From Lachnospiraceae bacterium (lineage in GTDB: Bacteria > Bacillota > Clostridia > Lachnospirales > Lachnospiraceae), in assembly GCA_022774705.1 (NCBI GenBank), contig JALFLM010000120.1, positions 1 through 36,015 of the forward strand: a DNA stretch of 36,015 nt. Reading direction: 5' to 3'. The notes under the pieces are model-generated. The model had not been told where the DNA came from and did not search any database. It worked only from the letters and a program-made list of their open reading frames with translations. A program made the translations under genes and the position numbers. Below, in pieces: positions 24,041 through 33,663 of the stretch (positions within the stretch are counted from its first letter, which is position 1; each line of letters opens with the position of its first letter).

Positions 24041-24930
24041 TATTCGTCACCTCCGCAATGTCCGCATCCGCCGTGATGAGACGCACCTTCCTGAGCCTTC
24101 AGCATGGCGCGTCCTTCCTGTGTTCTGTACATCTGCTGGCGCTTCATGGCTTCATCAAAGTTCACCAGATGTCCGTCAAATTCCGGTCCGTCCACGCAGG
24201 CAAATTTCACTTCATCACCTACAGTCAGACGGCAGGCACCGCACATGCCCGTACCATCCACCATAATGGGATTCATGCTGACAATGGTGGGGATGCCCAG
24301 CTTCTTTGTCAGAAGGCTGGTAAATTTCATCATGATCACGGGACCGATGGCAACGCATACGTCGTAATGATTTTTCTGCTCTGTAACCAGATCTTCCACA
24401 ACGGCGGTAACCATGCCGTGTGCGCCATAGGAACCGTCATCTGTGGTAATATACAAATTGCCGGCAACCTGGCGCATCTCATTCTCCAGGATCAGCAGAT
24501 CTTTTGTCTTGCTGCCCATAACCACATCCACATCGATGCCATGTTCTTTCATCCATTTTACCTGCGGATAAACGGGAGCCGCACCAACGCCGCCCGCTAC
24601 AAACAGATATTTCTTCTTCGCCAGTTCCTCCAGATCTTCTGAAACAAAGTCAGAAGGATTGCCCAGTGGACCTACGAAATCCTGGAATGCATCACCTGCC
24701 TGTAAGGCAGCCATTCTCAGGGTAGAAGCGCCTACGATCTGGAAAACGATGGTGACAGTGCCTTTTTCCCGATCGTAATCACAGACCGTCAGCGGAATTC
24801 TCTCTCCCACCTCATCGATCTTAACAATTACAAATTCTCCCGGCTGGCAGGCCTTCGCTACCCGGGGAGCTTCCACTTCCATCAGGTAGATTTTCTCTGC
24901 CAGACACTCTGCTTTCAATATTCTGTACAT
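24040..24930 (-). CDS. nfnA: NfnA-type ferredoxin:NADP oxidoreductase small subunit
   Basis: A 296-residue FAD/[2Fe-2S] protein of the dihydroorotate dehydrogenase electron-transfer (PyrK) family. It has the FAD motif RIPLT (44-48), an NAD-binding VAGGVGAAPVYPQ segment and a [2Fe-2S] site MCGACRLTV...FACVDGP near 230-250. The tail ends in a His/Cys/Gly-rich stretch (HHGGCGHCGGDE), which is unusual. It overlaps nfnB and starts 13 bases after hyuA. In NfnAB this subunit takes electrons from NADH. Confidence 0.88.
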   Translation of the reverse strand: MYRILKAECLAEKIYLMEVEAPRVAKACQPGEFVIVKIDEVGERIPLTVCDYDREKGTVTIVFQIVGASTLRMAALQAGDAFQDFVGPLGNPSDFVSEDLEELAKKKYLFVAGGVGAAPVYPQVKWMKEHGIDVDVVMGSKTKDLLILENEMRQVAGNLYITTDDGSYGAHGMVTAVVEDLVTEQKNHYDVCVAIGPVIMMKFTSLLTKKLGIPTIVSMNPIMVDGTGMCGACRLTVGDEVKFACVDGPEFDGHLVNFDEAMKRQQMYRTQEGRAMLKAQEGASHHGGCGHCGGDE

Positions 24931-24942
24931 GTCTGCCTCCTA

Positions 24943-26316
24943 TTATCTGCAATCCTCATACGTGCCTCTGGAAATATACTGACCGAGCCCTGTCTGTACC
25001 ACCTGATGATCATCCACTGCCAGCTCGCCCCGCAGGTAAACCTGCTGAATGCGGCCCTTCACCTTTCTGCCTTCGAAAGGTGCGTAGTCCACATTGGTAA
25101 TCTGGTCTTTTACAGTGATAACCTCCTCTGCGGACGGATCAAACACAACGATATCGGCATCGCTGCCGGGAGCAAGCACCCCTTTTCGGGGATACAGACC
25201 GTAAAGTCTGGCCGGATTCTCCGACAGAAGCCTGCACATCCGTGCTTCATCAATGCGGCCTGCCGCCACACCTTCCGAATACATCAGGATTCCCCGGGTT
25301 TCCACGCCGGGCATACCGCCGGGAATCTTTGTAAAATCATCCTTTCCCAGCTCCTTCTGCTTCAGCGTAAAGCTGCAGTGATCCGTGGAAACCGTCTGGA
25401 TTTCTCCATTGTTCAGCGCCTGCCACAGCCTTGCCTCATCAGACGGTTTTCTCAGAGGCGGCGCACATACGTAACGGGCTCCTTCAAATCCCGGCAAATG
25501 ATAAAGGCTGTCGTCCATCAGAAGATACTGGGGACAGGTTTCAGCATATACCTCCTGGCCTCTTTCTCTGGCTTCTTCGATCACTTTCAGGCCTTCTTCG
25601 CAGGTAAGATGAACCACGACCACAGGAGCTTCTGCGATCTGCGCCAGACGCAGAAGCCGGTTAATGGCCTCTGCTTCCGCGGCGGCAGGTCTGGTTGCCG
25701 GATGGCTCGCCACACCTGTTTCACCTCTTTGTCCGGCTTCCTCCTGCAAAGCAGCGATCAGACCGCTGTTTTCGCAGTGCACGCCGGTAATACCGTGAAC
25801 CTCCTTCAGACGTTTCAGGATCTGAAAAATCGTCTTATCATCCACCTGTGTATCGTAGGTCATATATAATTTGAAAGAAGTTACACCTGCTGCGATCATA
25901 TCGTCGATTTCCCTGCTCAGTTCCTCATTCCACTCTGTAATGGACATATGAAATCCATAATCACAGGAGGACCTTCCGTCTGCCTTTTTATGCCAGTTGT
26001 CAAGCCCCTCCTTCATGGTTTCTCCGGGATACTGGGTTCCGAAATCGATCACAGTTGTGGTACCTCCGCGGATTGCTGCTTTGGTACCGGTCTCAAAATC
26101 ATCTGCCGTTACGGTACCCGCAACATGCAGATCGAAGTGTGTGTGCGCATCGATGAATCCGGGAAACAGAAGCTTTCCGTCCACCGGTACCACCCGGGCG
26201 CCGGTGGCTTCCAGCTCTGTTCCCACTTCAAGGATTATGCCGTTATCTATAAGAATATCCGCAGGGCGGCATCCGTCTCCGGATACCACTCTGCCGCCGC
26301 GTAACAGAATTTTCAT
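24943..26316 (-). CDS. hyuA: Dihydropyrimidinase/hydantoinase family cyclic amidohydrolase
   Basis: A 457-residue amidohydrolase of the D-hydantoinase/dihydropyrimidinase family. Metal ligands are His58 and His60 (DAHTHFDLH). The carbamylated lysine is Lys149 in TSFKLYMTYD, and later His and Asp ligands lie in VHCEN, VVHLTCE and STDHC. It opens cyclic amide rings. Within this gene set it corresponds to E. coli HyuA (YgeZ) and would act on a ring intermediate of purine breakdown. It lies 18 bases downstream of the xdh gene and 12 upstream of nfnA. Confidence 0.9.
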   Translation of the reverse strand: MKILLRGGRVVSGDGCRPADILIDNGIILEVGTELEATGARVVPVDGKLLFPGFIDAHTHFDLHVAGTVTADDFETGTKAAIRGGTTTVIDFGTQYPGETMKEGLDNWHKKADGRSSCDYGFHMSITEWNEELSREIDDMIAAGVTSFKLYMTYDTQVDDKTIFQILKRLKEVHGITGVHCENSGLIAALQEEAGQRGETGVASHPATRPAAAEAEAINRLLRLAQIAEAPVVVVHLTCEEGLKVIEEARERGQEVYAETCPQYLLMDDSLYHLPGFEGARYVCAPPLRKPSDEARLWQALNNGEIQTVSTDHCSFTLKQKELGKDDFTKIPGGMPGVETRGILMYSEGVAAGRIDEARMCRLLSENPARLYGLYPRKGVLAPGSDADIVVFDPSAEEVITVKDQITNVDYAPFEGRKVKGRIQQVYLRGELAVDDHQVVQTGLGQYISRGTYEDCR

Positions 26317-26334
26317 ATTACTGTGCCTCTTTTA

Positions 26335-28914
26335 TCAGTTCTTTTCTGCTTTCTTTCTGGAATAAGGGGTATTCTCAAGAGGCAGTGAGGTACGGAAATT
26401 GCCATCAAAACGATAATACGCATTCTGTACCGCAGGCGCTGTGGGAATAGAAGTAATCTCTCCCACACCGATTGCACCGTAAGCCACGTCGATACCCGGT
26501 TTTTCAATGATGATCGATTCCACATCCGGAGTTTTGTCGGCCCGGAACAGGCCCAGCGTACCGTATCTGGAAAGCGGTTTGCAGTTTTCCAGTCTGTACT
26601 CCTCCGTCAATGCATAACCGAGAGACATGACAACGCCGCCCTCGATCTGTCCTTCCACACTGCGCGGGTTCATGGCCCGACCCACATCATGAGCCGCCAC
26701 TACTTTTTCCAGATTGCCCTTGTCATCCAGAATTACCACCTGTGTTGCGTAGCCGTAAGCCACATGGGATACCGGATTGGGTACATCCGCTCCCATTTTA
26801 TCGGTTTTGGCCAGATATTCGCCAAAGAATTCCTCTCCCTCCAGATCTGCAAGTGTCAGACCGGAATCCAGTTTCCTGCGGATCTTCTTTGCAGCCTGTC
26901 TTGTAGCTTCCCCGGTTACCAGAGTCTGTCTGGAGCCGGAGGTGGTACCGGAATCCGGTGCCAGAGAAGTATTGGGAGGACAGAATTCCACCTGATCCAG
27001 CGTCAGGCCGGTGACCTGACAGATTCCCTGAATCAGAATCGTACCCATGCCCTGCCCGATACAGGAAGCCCCTGTATGGATGCGCACAATACCGTCCTTC
27101 ACAACGAGACGGCAGCGCCCGAAATCGGGAAGGCCAACGCCCACACCGGCATTTTTCATGGCACAGGCAATACCTGCATAGGGACTGCTTTCAAATGCAT
27201 CCTTCACAGCCAGCAGAGTTTCAGCAAGACCTGTGGAAGCATCAGCAATCTGACCGTTGGGCAGTACCTTGCCCGGGCGGATTGCATTGCGGTAGCGAAT
27301 CTCCCAGGGGGAAATACCCACCATCTCTGCCAGCAGGTTCAGATTGCATTCCGTAGCAAAGCAGGTCTGGGTAACACCGAAGCCCCGGAATGCCCCTGCC
27401 GGCGGATTGTTGGTGTAAACCGCTGTTCCGTCAATGTCGATCACCTGATAATTGTAGGGACCCGCCGCATGGGTACATGCGCGCTGCAGTACGGGGCCGC
27501 CCAGAGATGCGTAAGCTCCCGTGTCCGCAACTGCCACACACTTCATAGCCGTCAGGCAGCCATTTTCATCACACGCCGTGGTCATATCAATACTGAACGG
27601 ATGGCGTTTGGGGTGGATGATAATACTTTCCTGACGAGTCAGCTTACATTTTACCACACGTTTGGTAAGATATGCAACCAGAGCCGCATGATGCTGTACT
27701 GTTACATCCTCTTTTCCACCAAAGCCTCCGCCTACCAGCTTGTTTTCCACAATAACCTTCTCCGTGGGAAGCCCCAGAAGAAGTGCCGTCTCATGACGGG
27801 TGTCATATGTTCCCTGATCGGTGGAATAGATAAATACGCCATCATCAAAAGGCATGGCCACCGCGCACTCCGGCTCCAGAAATGCATGTTCCGTCCAGGG
27901 TGTTTCATAATGTCTTGTTACCTTATATTTGGACTGAGCAATGACCTTTTCCGCATTGCCGCGAACCAGATGCTCGTGGCTCAGAACATTTCCCCCTTCG
28001 TGGAGAGCCGGAGCACCTACTGCCAGTGAATCTGCCGGACAGGTCATGGGTGTCAGCACCTCATAATCCACTTTAACCAGTTTTTTCGCTTTTTCCAGAA
28101 TCTCCGGCGTCTCAGCTGCCACAAGGGCAATGGCATCCCCCAGATAGCGGGTGCATTCTCCCACAGGAATCATGGCATCCCAGTCCTGCTTCAGATGTCC
28201 GACTTTGACAGAGCCGGGGATATCAGCTGCTGTCAGGACGCAGACAACACCTTCCAGTGCTTTTGCTTCCTCGGTATGGATGGCCAGAACCCGGGCCCGG
28301 GGATACTCTGCACGGACTGCACTGGCATGGATCATACCCGGCAGTTCCACATCATCACAATATTCCCCTGTTCCCAGTACCTTTCCTTCCACATCAATGC
28401 GGTGCATATTGTGGCCCACATACGTTCTGTTGCCCGGATCAGCCGGGTTAATGCCTTCCCGCAGAAGTGTCGCCGCCAGTAAAATACCATCGATAATCTT
28501 CTTATATCCGGTACACCGGCAGATATTATTGCGGATGGCATAGGCGGCTTCCAGTCTGGTGGGCCTGGGATTTTCATCGATCAGTGCCTTTGCGCACATA
28601 ACCATTCCCGGGATGCAGAAGCCGCACTGCACGGCTCCTGCTTCTCCGAAAGCATATACAAAAACGTCTTTTTCCCGCTGGCTCATTCCCTCTACGGTAA
28701 CAATGTGTTTATTTTCCAGTTTTTTGATTTTACGGGCACAGGCCTTGACCGCCTTGCCGTCAACCAGAACGGTACAGGTACCGCAGGCGCCTTCACTGCA
28801 GCCGTCCTTAACCGATTTCAGATGAAAATCGTTGCGGAGCACATCAATCAGCTTCCGCTCAGGATCCAGTTCCACCTGCGTCCCGTTAATCCAGAGTTTA
28901 CATAAAGGTTCCAT
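26335..28914 (-). CDS. Selenium-dependent-type xanthine dehydrogenase, fused Fe-S/Mo chain
   Basis: An 859-residue single chain combining a [2Fe-2S] N-terminus (Cys39, 44, 47, 59; then Cys97, 100, 132, 134 with CRCTGY) with a molybdenum-binding xanthine dehydrogenase body. It lacks an FAD domain, so electrons must go to another protein. Body motifs include GGGFGGKED, GAFRGFGVTQT, GQGMGTI and the C-terminal GAIGVGEITS with the catalytic Glu. This is the layout of the selenium-dependent hydroxylases found with ygfK and ssnA (XdhD/YgfN type). The labile selenium would be a cofactor, and no in-frame UGA exists. ATG 28914 is chosen because AAGGAG lies nine bases upstream; GTG 28923 is too close. 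Confidence 0.92.
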   Translation of the reverse strand: MEPLCKLWINGTQVELDPERKLIDVLRNDFHLKSVKDGCSEGACGTCTVLVDGKAVKACARKIKKLENKHIVTVEGMSQREKDVFVYAFGEAGAVQCGFCIPGMVMCAKALIDENPRPTRLEAAYAIRNNICRCTGYKKIIDGILLAATLLREGINPADPGNRTYVGHNMHRIDVEGKVLGTGEYCDDVELPGMIHASAVRAEYPRARVLAIHTEEAKALEGVVCVLTAADIPGSVKVGHLKQDWDAMIPVGECTRYLGDAIALVAAETPEILEKAKKLVKVDYEVLTPMTCPADSLAVGAPALHEGGNVLSHEHLVRGNAEKVIAQSKYKVTRHYETPWTEHAFLEPECAVAMPFDDGVFIYSTDQGTYDTRHETALLLGLPTEKVIVENKLVGGGFGGKEDVTVQHHAALVAYLTKRVVKCKLTRQESIIIHPKRHPFSIDMTTACDENGCLTAMKCVAVADTGAYASLGGPVLQRACTHAAGPYNYQVIDIDGTAVYTNNPPAGAFRGFGVTQTCFATECNLNLLAEMVGISPWEIRYRNAIRPGKVLPNGQIADASTGLAETLLAVKDAFESSPYAGIACAMKNAGVGVGLPDFGRCRLVVKDGIVRIHTGASCIGQGMGTILIQGICQVTGLTLDQVEFCPPNTSLAPDSGTTSGSRQTLVTGEATRQAAKKIRRKLDSGLTLADLEGEEFFGEYLAKTDKMGADVPNPVSHVAYGYATQVVILDDKGNLEKVVAAHDVGRAMNPRSVEGQIEGGVVMSLGYALTEEYRLENCKPLSRYGTLGLFRADKTPDVESIIIEKPGIDVAYGAIGVGEITSIPTAPAVQNAYYRFDGNFRTSLPLENTPYSRKKAEKN

Positions 28915-28938
28915 AAGCATCACTCCTTAATGGGCTTC

Positions 28939-31914
28939 TTACAGCAGATAGCTGTAGTCCCTGATAACCGTATCCATCAGATCACACAGACCGAAAGGAA
29001 TCTGAGATTTTTCTCCCATCTTATAATCCATCATCTGTGCGCCGAGGCGTACTTTACATACACCGGCCTCTCTGTCAAGAACAGTAAATCCGTTGTTTTT
29101 GCTGTTTGCCATATCCGCTTCACCGGCAAATAAAGTGAATTTATCCAGGTAAGGGGCACTTGCGTAGGGGCAGAAGCTCTTACAGTTGCCGCATTCATTG
29201 CACATCTTATCCACATGAATGATCTGGTGCATGGAAGCGCCGGGTACTTTGATCGATACGTTGGCCCGGTTGGGGCAGACTTCCACGCAGTTTTCACATA
29301 CTACGGAGCAGTCCAGACAGCGTCCGCTTTCAGCCTGATCATCTTCTTCCGCCAGAATTGCTTTCTTTGCGTAAATCGCTTCTTCGGAAATCTCAGCTTC
29401 CGTATCGGTTACCAGTGCTTTGCCAACGATGGCTGCAGCTGCGATCTGTGCATCGCGGATACCTTCCACAACCGTTGCAGGACCGAATACGCCGTCGCCG
29501 GCTGCGTAAACGCCGGGTACAGAGGTTTCCAGTGTATCTCTTCTGACAAGAGCGCGTCCTCTTTCATCCAGTTCGATGCCGTTTGCACGATAGAATGCAC
29601 CGGGTACTCTTTCGCCAACTGCCGCGATTACCGTATCAGCCACAACCGTGGTGATTTCACCTGTGGAAACAACACCTCTTCTGCCGGAAGCATCTGCTTC
29701 GCCCAGAGCCATCTTTTCACAGACAAGAACACCGTTCTCCAGTTTTACAGGAGACAGCAGCTCTGCAAATTCCACGCCGTCTTCCAGAGCCATTTCCAGT
29801 TCCTCCGCATCAGCAGGCATGTAACGTTTCGTTCTTCTGTAAACCAGAGAAACCTTTTCCACGCCTTTCGTGCGTTTTGCTGCTCTGGCGGTATCCATAG
29901 CCGTATTGCCGCCGCCGATTACAACTACGTTTTTGCCCAGATCCACATTGCCGTCCTTTGCCTTGAACTCTGCCAGGAAATCCAATGCATTTACTGCCTC
30001 TCCTGCTTCCAGCTTCAGCACGCCGGGTTCGCTCGCACCCACAGCCAGAACAACTGCATCGTAAACATTCTTCAGATCGGCAACCGATTCGATCTTTGCG
30101 CCGGTTACAATATTAACGCCCAGTTTCTCCAGGATTGCAGCATCTTTGTCGATGGAGCTGTCAGGAATACGGAATCCGGGGATTACACGGCGGACAACAC
30201 CACCCAGTTTCTCATCTTTTTCAAACAGAGTCACCTGTACGCCTGCTCTCGCCAGGAAATAAGCAGCTGCCATACCTGCAGGACCGCCGCCCACTACAGC
30301 AGCTTTTTTACCGGTCAGTTCCGGTTTCTGCAGTTCAGCCATAACCGCATCATAGCCGCCTTCTGCAGCTTTCAGCTTCGTACCCCGGATATTAACAGGA
30401 GCTTCGTAGAAGTTTCTGGTACATTTGCTCATGCAGTTATGTGCACAGATGGTACCTGTGATGAAAGGCAGAGGGTTCTTCTCCAGGATCACCTTCAGAG
30501 CTTCCTTCATCCGTCCTTCTCCTGCCAGCTGTACATAGCTGGTGATATCCTGATGAATGGGGCAGCCTGCCTTGCAGGGAGCCACGAAGCAGTTCAGCAG
30601 CGGAACGGGCTCTTTCATCTTTCTTGACGGCAGAGGCTTCACCGGTTTTACATGGTGTTTATCCTGCTTTGCTGCCGTGATCATCTCTTCCACACCTGCC
30701 ACATTGACACCTTCAAAGGGCTTCGGCTCTTTTGCTGCGAAAATCTCACCGATCTGTGTCAGTCTCTGATATCCGCCAGGCTTTAACATGGTAGTTGCCA
30801 TGGTGATGGGCCAGATGCCGTTGTCGGCAATCTTCTCAATATTGAAATAATCCGCACCGCCGGAATAGGAAATTCTCAGTTTTCCGTCAAAATCAGCAGA
30901 CAGCTTCCTTGCTACGGAAAGTGACAGCGCATACAGGGATTTACCGGACATATACATCTCCTCGCTGGGCAGCTCGTTTGCCTTTACGTCAACGGGGAAG
31001 GTATTGGTGATCTTCACGCCGAATTCCAGGTTCTTTTCATCAGCCAGTTCCTGAAGACGTTTCAGCATGGGAACAGCATCTTCATACTGCAGGTCATCCT
31101 TGAAATGGAAATCGCCGAATGCCACATAGTCGTAGCCCATTTCATCCATGGTCTTTCTTGCATAGTCGTAACCCAGAAGGGTAGGATTGCATTTAATAAA
31201 GGTATGAACGTGTTTTTCTGTCAGCAGATAGGATGCGATGCGCTCGATCTCCTGAGGCGGGCATCCGTGCAGGGTGGACAGGGTTGCACTGCTGCATACA
31301 GCAGCGGGAATCGCTTCTGCATCTTCTGCTGTAAAGTTCTCAAAACGGTCCGCATTGTCCAGCAGCCACTGTCTGCATTCCTGGAAAACGGGAGTTTCAG
31401 ATGCATCCTTCAGGCCTTCGATGAAGCGGTCGATCTTCTCGGTTTTGATGCCTTCCAGATCATAGCCCACGCTCATGTTGAACTGGAAACCGTCCATGGC
31501 GCCCAGTCCCCATTCCTTTGCCATGAATTTCAGAGCAAACCATGCTTTTACATATTCGTCAAATGCCTGAGGCACATATAATTCGGTAGACCATTCGCAG
31601 TTGTAGCATTCATCATCCGCCAGGATGCAGGGCTTGCTCACCGGCAGATCTTCGCCGTCCAGGATCTGTACTGTCTTTAATTCGAAGAAACGGCTGCCGG
31701 CATAGTAAGCGGCGATGATATTCTGCGCCAGCTGTGTATGAGGACCTGCTGCAGGGCCGAAGGGAGTCTCCAGCTTACGGCCGAAAATAGTATAATATTT
31801 ATCAGGATCTGCCTTGAAAGGTCTCTTCAGTCCGAAAACAGTACCTTTTTTATGTTCTTCCAGAATCCAGTTCATTAATTCTCCAAAAGGGATGGGTGTC
31901 ATAATATCGCTCAT
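28939..31914 (-). CDS. ygfK: YgfK-type oxidoreductase (putative selenate reductase subunit family)
   Basis: A 991-residue multidomain flavoprotein. Roughly the first 420 residues form a dihydroorotate dehydrogenase-like barrel (PFGPAAGPHTQ, CNPTLLGYDY). A GltD-like module follows, with Cys-rich [4Fe-4S] motifs (CKAGCPIHQD, CAHNCMSKC), the FAD site VVGGGPAGMAA and the NAD(P) site VVIGGGNTAMD. A ferredoxin-like end (866-916) has CLDC, CENCVEVCP and CNECGNCKSFCP. It is essential to the selenium-associated purine clusters; its exact reaction is unsettled, and the old selenate reductase label is doubtful. The start at 31914 is set by GGAGG nine bases upstream. It probably accepts electrons from the FAD-less dehydrogenase encoded next. 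Confidence 0.93.
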   Translation of the reverse strand: MSDIMTPIPFGELMNWILEEHKKGTVFGLKRPFKADPDKYYTIFGRKLETPFGPAAGPHTQLAQNIIAAYYAGSRFFELKTVQILDGEDLPVSKPCILADDECYNCEWSTELYVPQAFDEYVKAWFALKFMAKEWGLGAMDGFQFNMSVGYDLEGIKTEKIDRFIEGLKDASETPVFQECRQWLLDNADRFENFTAEDAEAIPAAVCSSATLSTLHGCPPQEIERIASYLLTEKHVHTFIKCNPTLLGYDYARKTMDEMGYDYVAFGDFHFKDDLQYEDAVPMLKRLQELADEKNLEFGVKITNTFPVDVKANELPSEEMYMSGKSLYALSLSVARKLSADFDGKLRISYSGGADYFNIEKIADNGIWPITMATTMLKPGGYQRLTQIGEIFAAKEPKPFEGVNVAGVEEMITAAKQDKHHVKPVKPLPSRKMKEPVPLLNCFVAPCKAGCPIHQDITSYVQLAGEGRMKEALKVILEKNPLPFITGTICAHNCMSKCTRNFYEAPVNIRGTKLKAAEGGYDAVMAELQKPELTGKKAAVVGGGPAGMAAAYFLARAGVQVTLFEKDEKLGGVVRRVIPGFRIPDSSIDKDAAILEKLGVNIVTGAKIESVADLKNVYDAVVLAVGASEPGVLKLEAGEAVNALDFLAEFKAKDGNVDLGKNVVVIGGGNTAMDTARAAKRTKGVEKVSLVYRRTKRYMPADAEELEMALEDGVEFAELLSPVKLENGVLVCEKMALGEADASGRRGVVSTGEITTVVADTVIAAVGERVPGAFYRANGIELDERGRALVRRDTLETSVPGVYAAGDGVFGPATVVEGIRDAQIAAAAIVGKALVTDTEAEISEEAIYAKKAILAEEDDQAESGRCLDCSVVCENCVEVCPNRANVSIKVPGASMHQIIHVDKMCNECGNCKSFCPYASAPYLDKFTLFAGEADMANSKNNGFTVLDREAGVCKVRLGAQMMDYKMGEKSQIPFGLCDLMDTVIRDYSYLL

Positions 31915-31937
31915 GTTCATTAACCTCCGTTTTACTT

Positions 31938-33269
31938 TTATCCATTGATGGAAGCCCACAGCTTCACTGCTTCTTCTCTTACATCGGCCATGGCCTTTTC
32001 TTCATCGATACCGGTCAGTATGCGGTCCTTCATCAGAACTTTGCCGTTGCAGATGGTAGTTACCACGCTGCGGCCTGTCATACCGAAAAGAATGTGGCCG
32101 TTGATATTGGTTTCATTCATGGGTGTTCTGGGGATATAATCCGTAACGATCACATCGGCTGCCGCACCCGGCTTCAGCACACCCAGTTCCTTTTTAAAGT
32201 ATCTGTTTGCAATTTTTGCATTGCCTTCAAATAGCATCTGAGGAACCTCGCCCCATGCTGCATTGGCATCACAGAGATGATGTTTGTGCAGAACATTGGC
32301 TGCTTTGTAGGATTCCAGAATATCATGGGTGTAACCGTCGGTTCCCAGACCTGTCAGAACGCCCTGATGTACGATTTCCATGGTAGGCGGACATCCGCAG
32401 GCATTGCCCATGTTGGATTCAGGATTGTGAACCACCATGGTATTGGTTTCTTTCAGCAGTTCCATCTCATGTTTGTTTACGTAAATGCAGTGAGCGGTGA
32501 TTGTCTTCTCGCCCAGCACATTGCAGTCCATCAGGCGATCCAGAATCCGCTTACCGTAATGCTTCAGGCAATGATGCAGGTCCTCGATGCCTTCAGCCAC
32601 ATGAATATGATATCCCACTTCGGCCGGTTTGCTGGCCGCGCACAGTTCCATGGTCTTATCGGAAATGGTAAATGATGCATGCATGCCCATCATGCCGGCA
32701 ATCATATCGGAATCATCAGCCAGTGCCTTCTTAATAAAACGTTCATTCTCATGAACGGAAGCTCTTGCCTTCTCTTCGCCGTCCCGGTCCGATACCTCGT
32801 AGCACAGACAGGTTCTCACACCCAGCTCTCCGGCTGCTTCCTCAATGGCATCCAGACTGCCGTCGATGGAACCAAAGCTGGCGTGATGATCAAATACTGT
32901 GGTTACACCGTTTTTAATTGCATCAATATAGGTAGTCATTGCACACTGCTTTGTCTGCTCCAGTGTCAGATGGCGGTCAATATTCCACCACATACCGTCC
33001 AGAATATCCAGGAAACCGTTGGGATTGTATCCGTTGATGCTCAGTCCCCGTGCCATGGCACTGTAGATATGTTCATGTGTATTAATGAAAGCAGGCATAA
33101 TCACGCCGCCCTTTGCATCAATAAACTCCGCATCCGGATATTTTCTCTTCATATCCTCATAAGTACCTGTCTCTTTAACCTGAGTACCTTCCAGTACTAC
33201 TGCTCCGTTTTCATAGAAGGGATGTTCTGCATCCCGTGTTACCAGACGTCCGTTGCCAATCAGCTTCAT
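31938..33269 (-). CDS. ssnA: SsnA-type amidohydrolase (putative aminohydrolase)
   Basis: A 443-residue amidohydrolase of the chlorohydrolase/guanine deaminase superfamily. The metal site starts with His65 and His67 in NTHEHIYSAMARG, continues with YHIHVAEG and TAHCIY, and ends with the Asp in LGTDGYTHD. SsnA is a fixed member of selenium-linked purine clusters, and hydrolytic deamination or ring opening is expected. It is the first gene of the six-gene minus operon, 23 bases upstream of ygfK, and diverges from dpaL across a 394-bp regulatory region. Confidence 0.93.
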   Translation of the reverse strand: MKLIGNGRLVTRDAEHPFYENGAVVLEGTQVKETGTYEDMKRKYPDAEFIDAKGGVIMPAFINTHEHIYSAMARGLSINGYNPNGFLDILDGMWWNIDRHLTLEQTKQCAMTTYIDAIKNGVTTVFDHHASFGSIDGSLDAIEEAAGELGVRTCLCYEVSDRDGEEKARASVHENERFIKKALADDSDMIAGMMGMHASFTISDKTMELCAASKPAEVGYHIHVAEGIEDLHHCLKHYGKRILDRLMDCNVLGEKTITAHCIYVNKHEMELLKETNTMVVHNPESNMGNACGCPPTMEIVHQGVLTGLGTDGYTHDILESYKAANVLHKHHLCDANAAWGEVPQMLFEGNAKIANRYFKKELGVLKPGAAADVIVTDYIPRTPMNETNINGHILFGMTGRSVVTTICNGKVLMKDRILTGIDEEKAMADVREEAVKLWASING

Positions 33270-33360
33270 TGATATACCTCTCTTTCTTAAAATCAGTTCT
33301 GCTGTTTTTACAAATTATCTGCTGTATTTCCGCAGAAATGGGGTGCTAAAAAATTTTTAG

Positions 33361-33390
33361 TTTATAAATTCTACATACATTAATTGTAAA
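33361..33390 (-). promoter_or_regulatory. Promoter of the ssnA operon
   Basis: Minus strand -35 TTTACA (33385-33390), 18 bp, -10 TATAAA (33361-33366). The -35 overlaps one arm of an ATTGTAA/TTACAAT inverted repeat. The untranslated leader would be about 85 nt and carries two TCTGCTGT-type repeats. Confidence 0.6.
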
Positions 33391-33524
33391 AACATGTGTG
33401 TTGTTTGTTACAATCTTTTTTTGGAGATTTTACAACAATTTGACTATGCTAATCTGCTGTAATCTCCATATTTTTGCACAATCATCCTGTTTGTAGGTCA
33501 ATAATAACATTATTTTTCTACAAA
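33383..33524. promoter_or_regulatory. Three TTGTA/TACAA inverted repeats between ssnA and dpaL
   Basis: Three inverted repeats occupy the middle of the 394-bp divergent intergenic region: ATTGTAA (33383-33389)/TTACAAT (33408-33414); GGAGATTTTACA (33423-33434)/TGTAATCTCC (33458-33467); and TTTGTAG (33490-33496)/CTACAAA (33518-33524). Spacings of 18-23 bp between half-sites would put them on one DNA face. The first overlaps the ssnA -35. The likely role is binding of a purine-responsive regulator not encoded in the window. No gene or riboswitch is seen in this region. Confidence 0.5.
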
Positions 33525-33577
33525 TGCAAGAGGAAAAACATATTTTTTAGTTTATCTAATTTTTTTTCAGAAAAGGC

Positions 33578-33605
33578 TTGCAAAATTATTTTTTTGTGGT
33601 ATTAT
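33578..33605 (+). promoter_or_regulatory. Promoter of dpaL
   Basis: TTGCAA (33578-33583), 16 bp, TATTAT (33600-33605), about 58 bases before the dpaL start. The tract before it is AT-rich with several T runs. Confidence 0.6.
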
Positions 33606-33663
33606 GGTGTCAGAAAGCAAAAAGCAAAAAAACTTTTAGATACGCAACCGCGAGGAGGATGTT

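Noticed and set aside
26335-28914. Selenocysteine codon in the selenium-type xanthine dehydrogenase
   Set aside because: The reading frame has no in-frame UGA. Selenium in this family is a labile cofactor.
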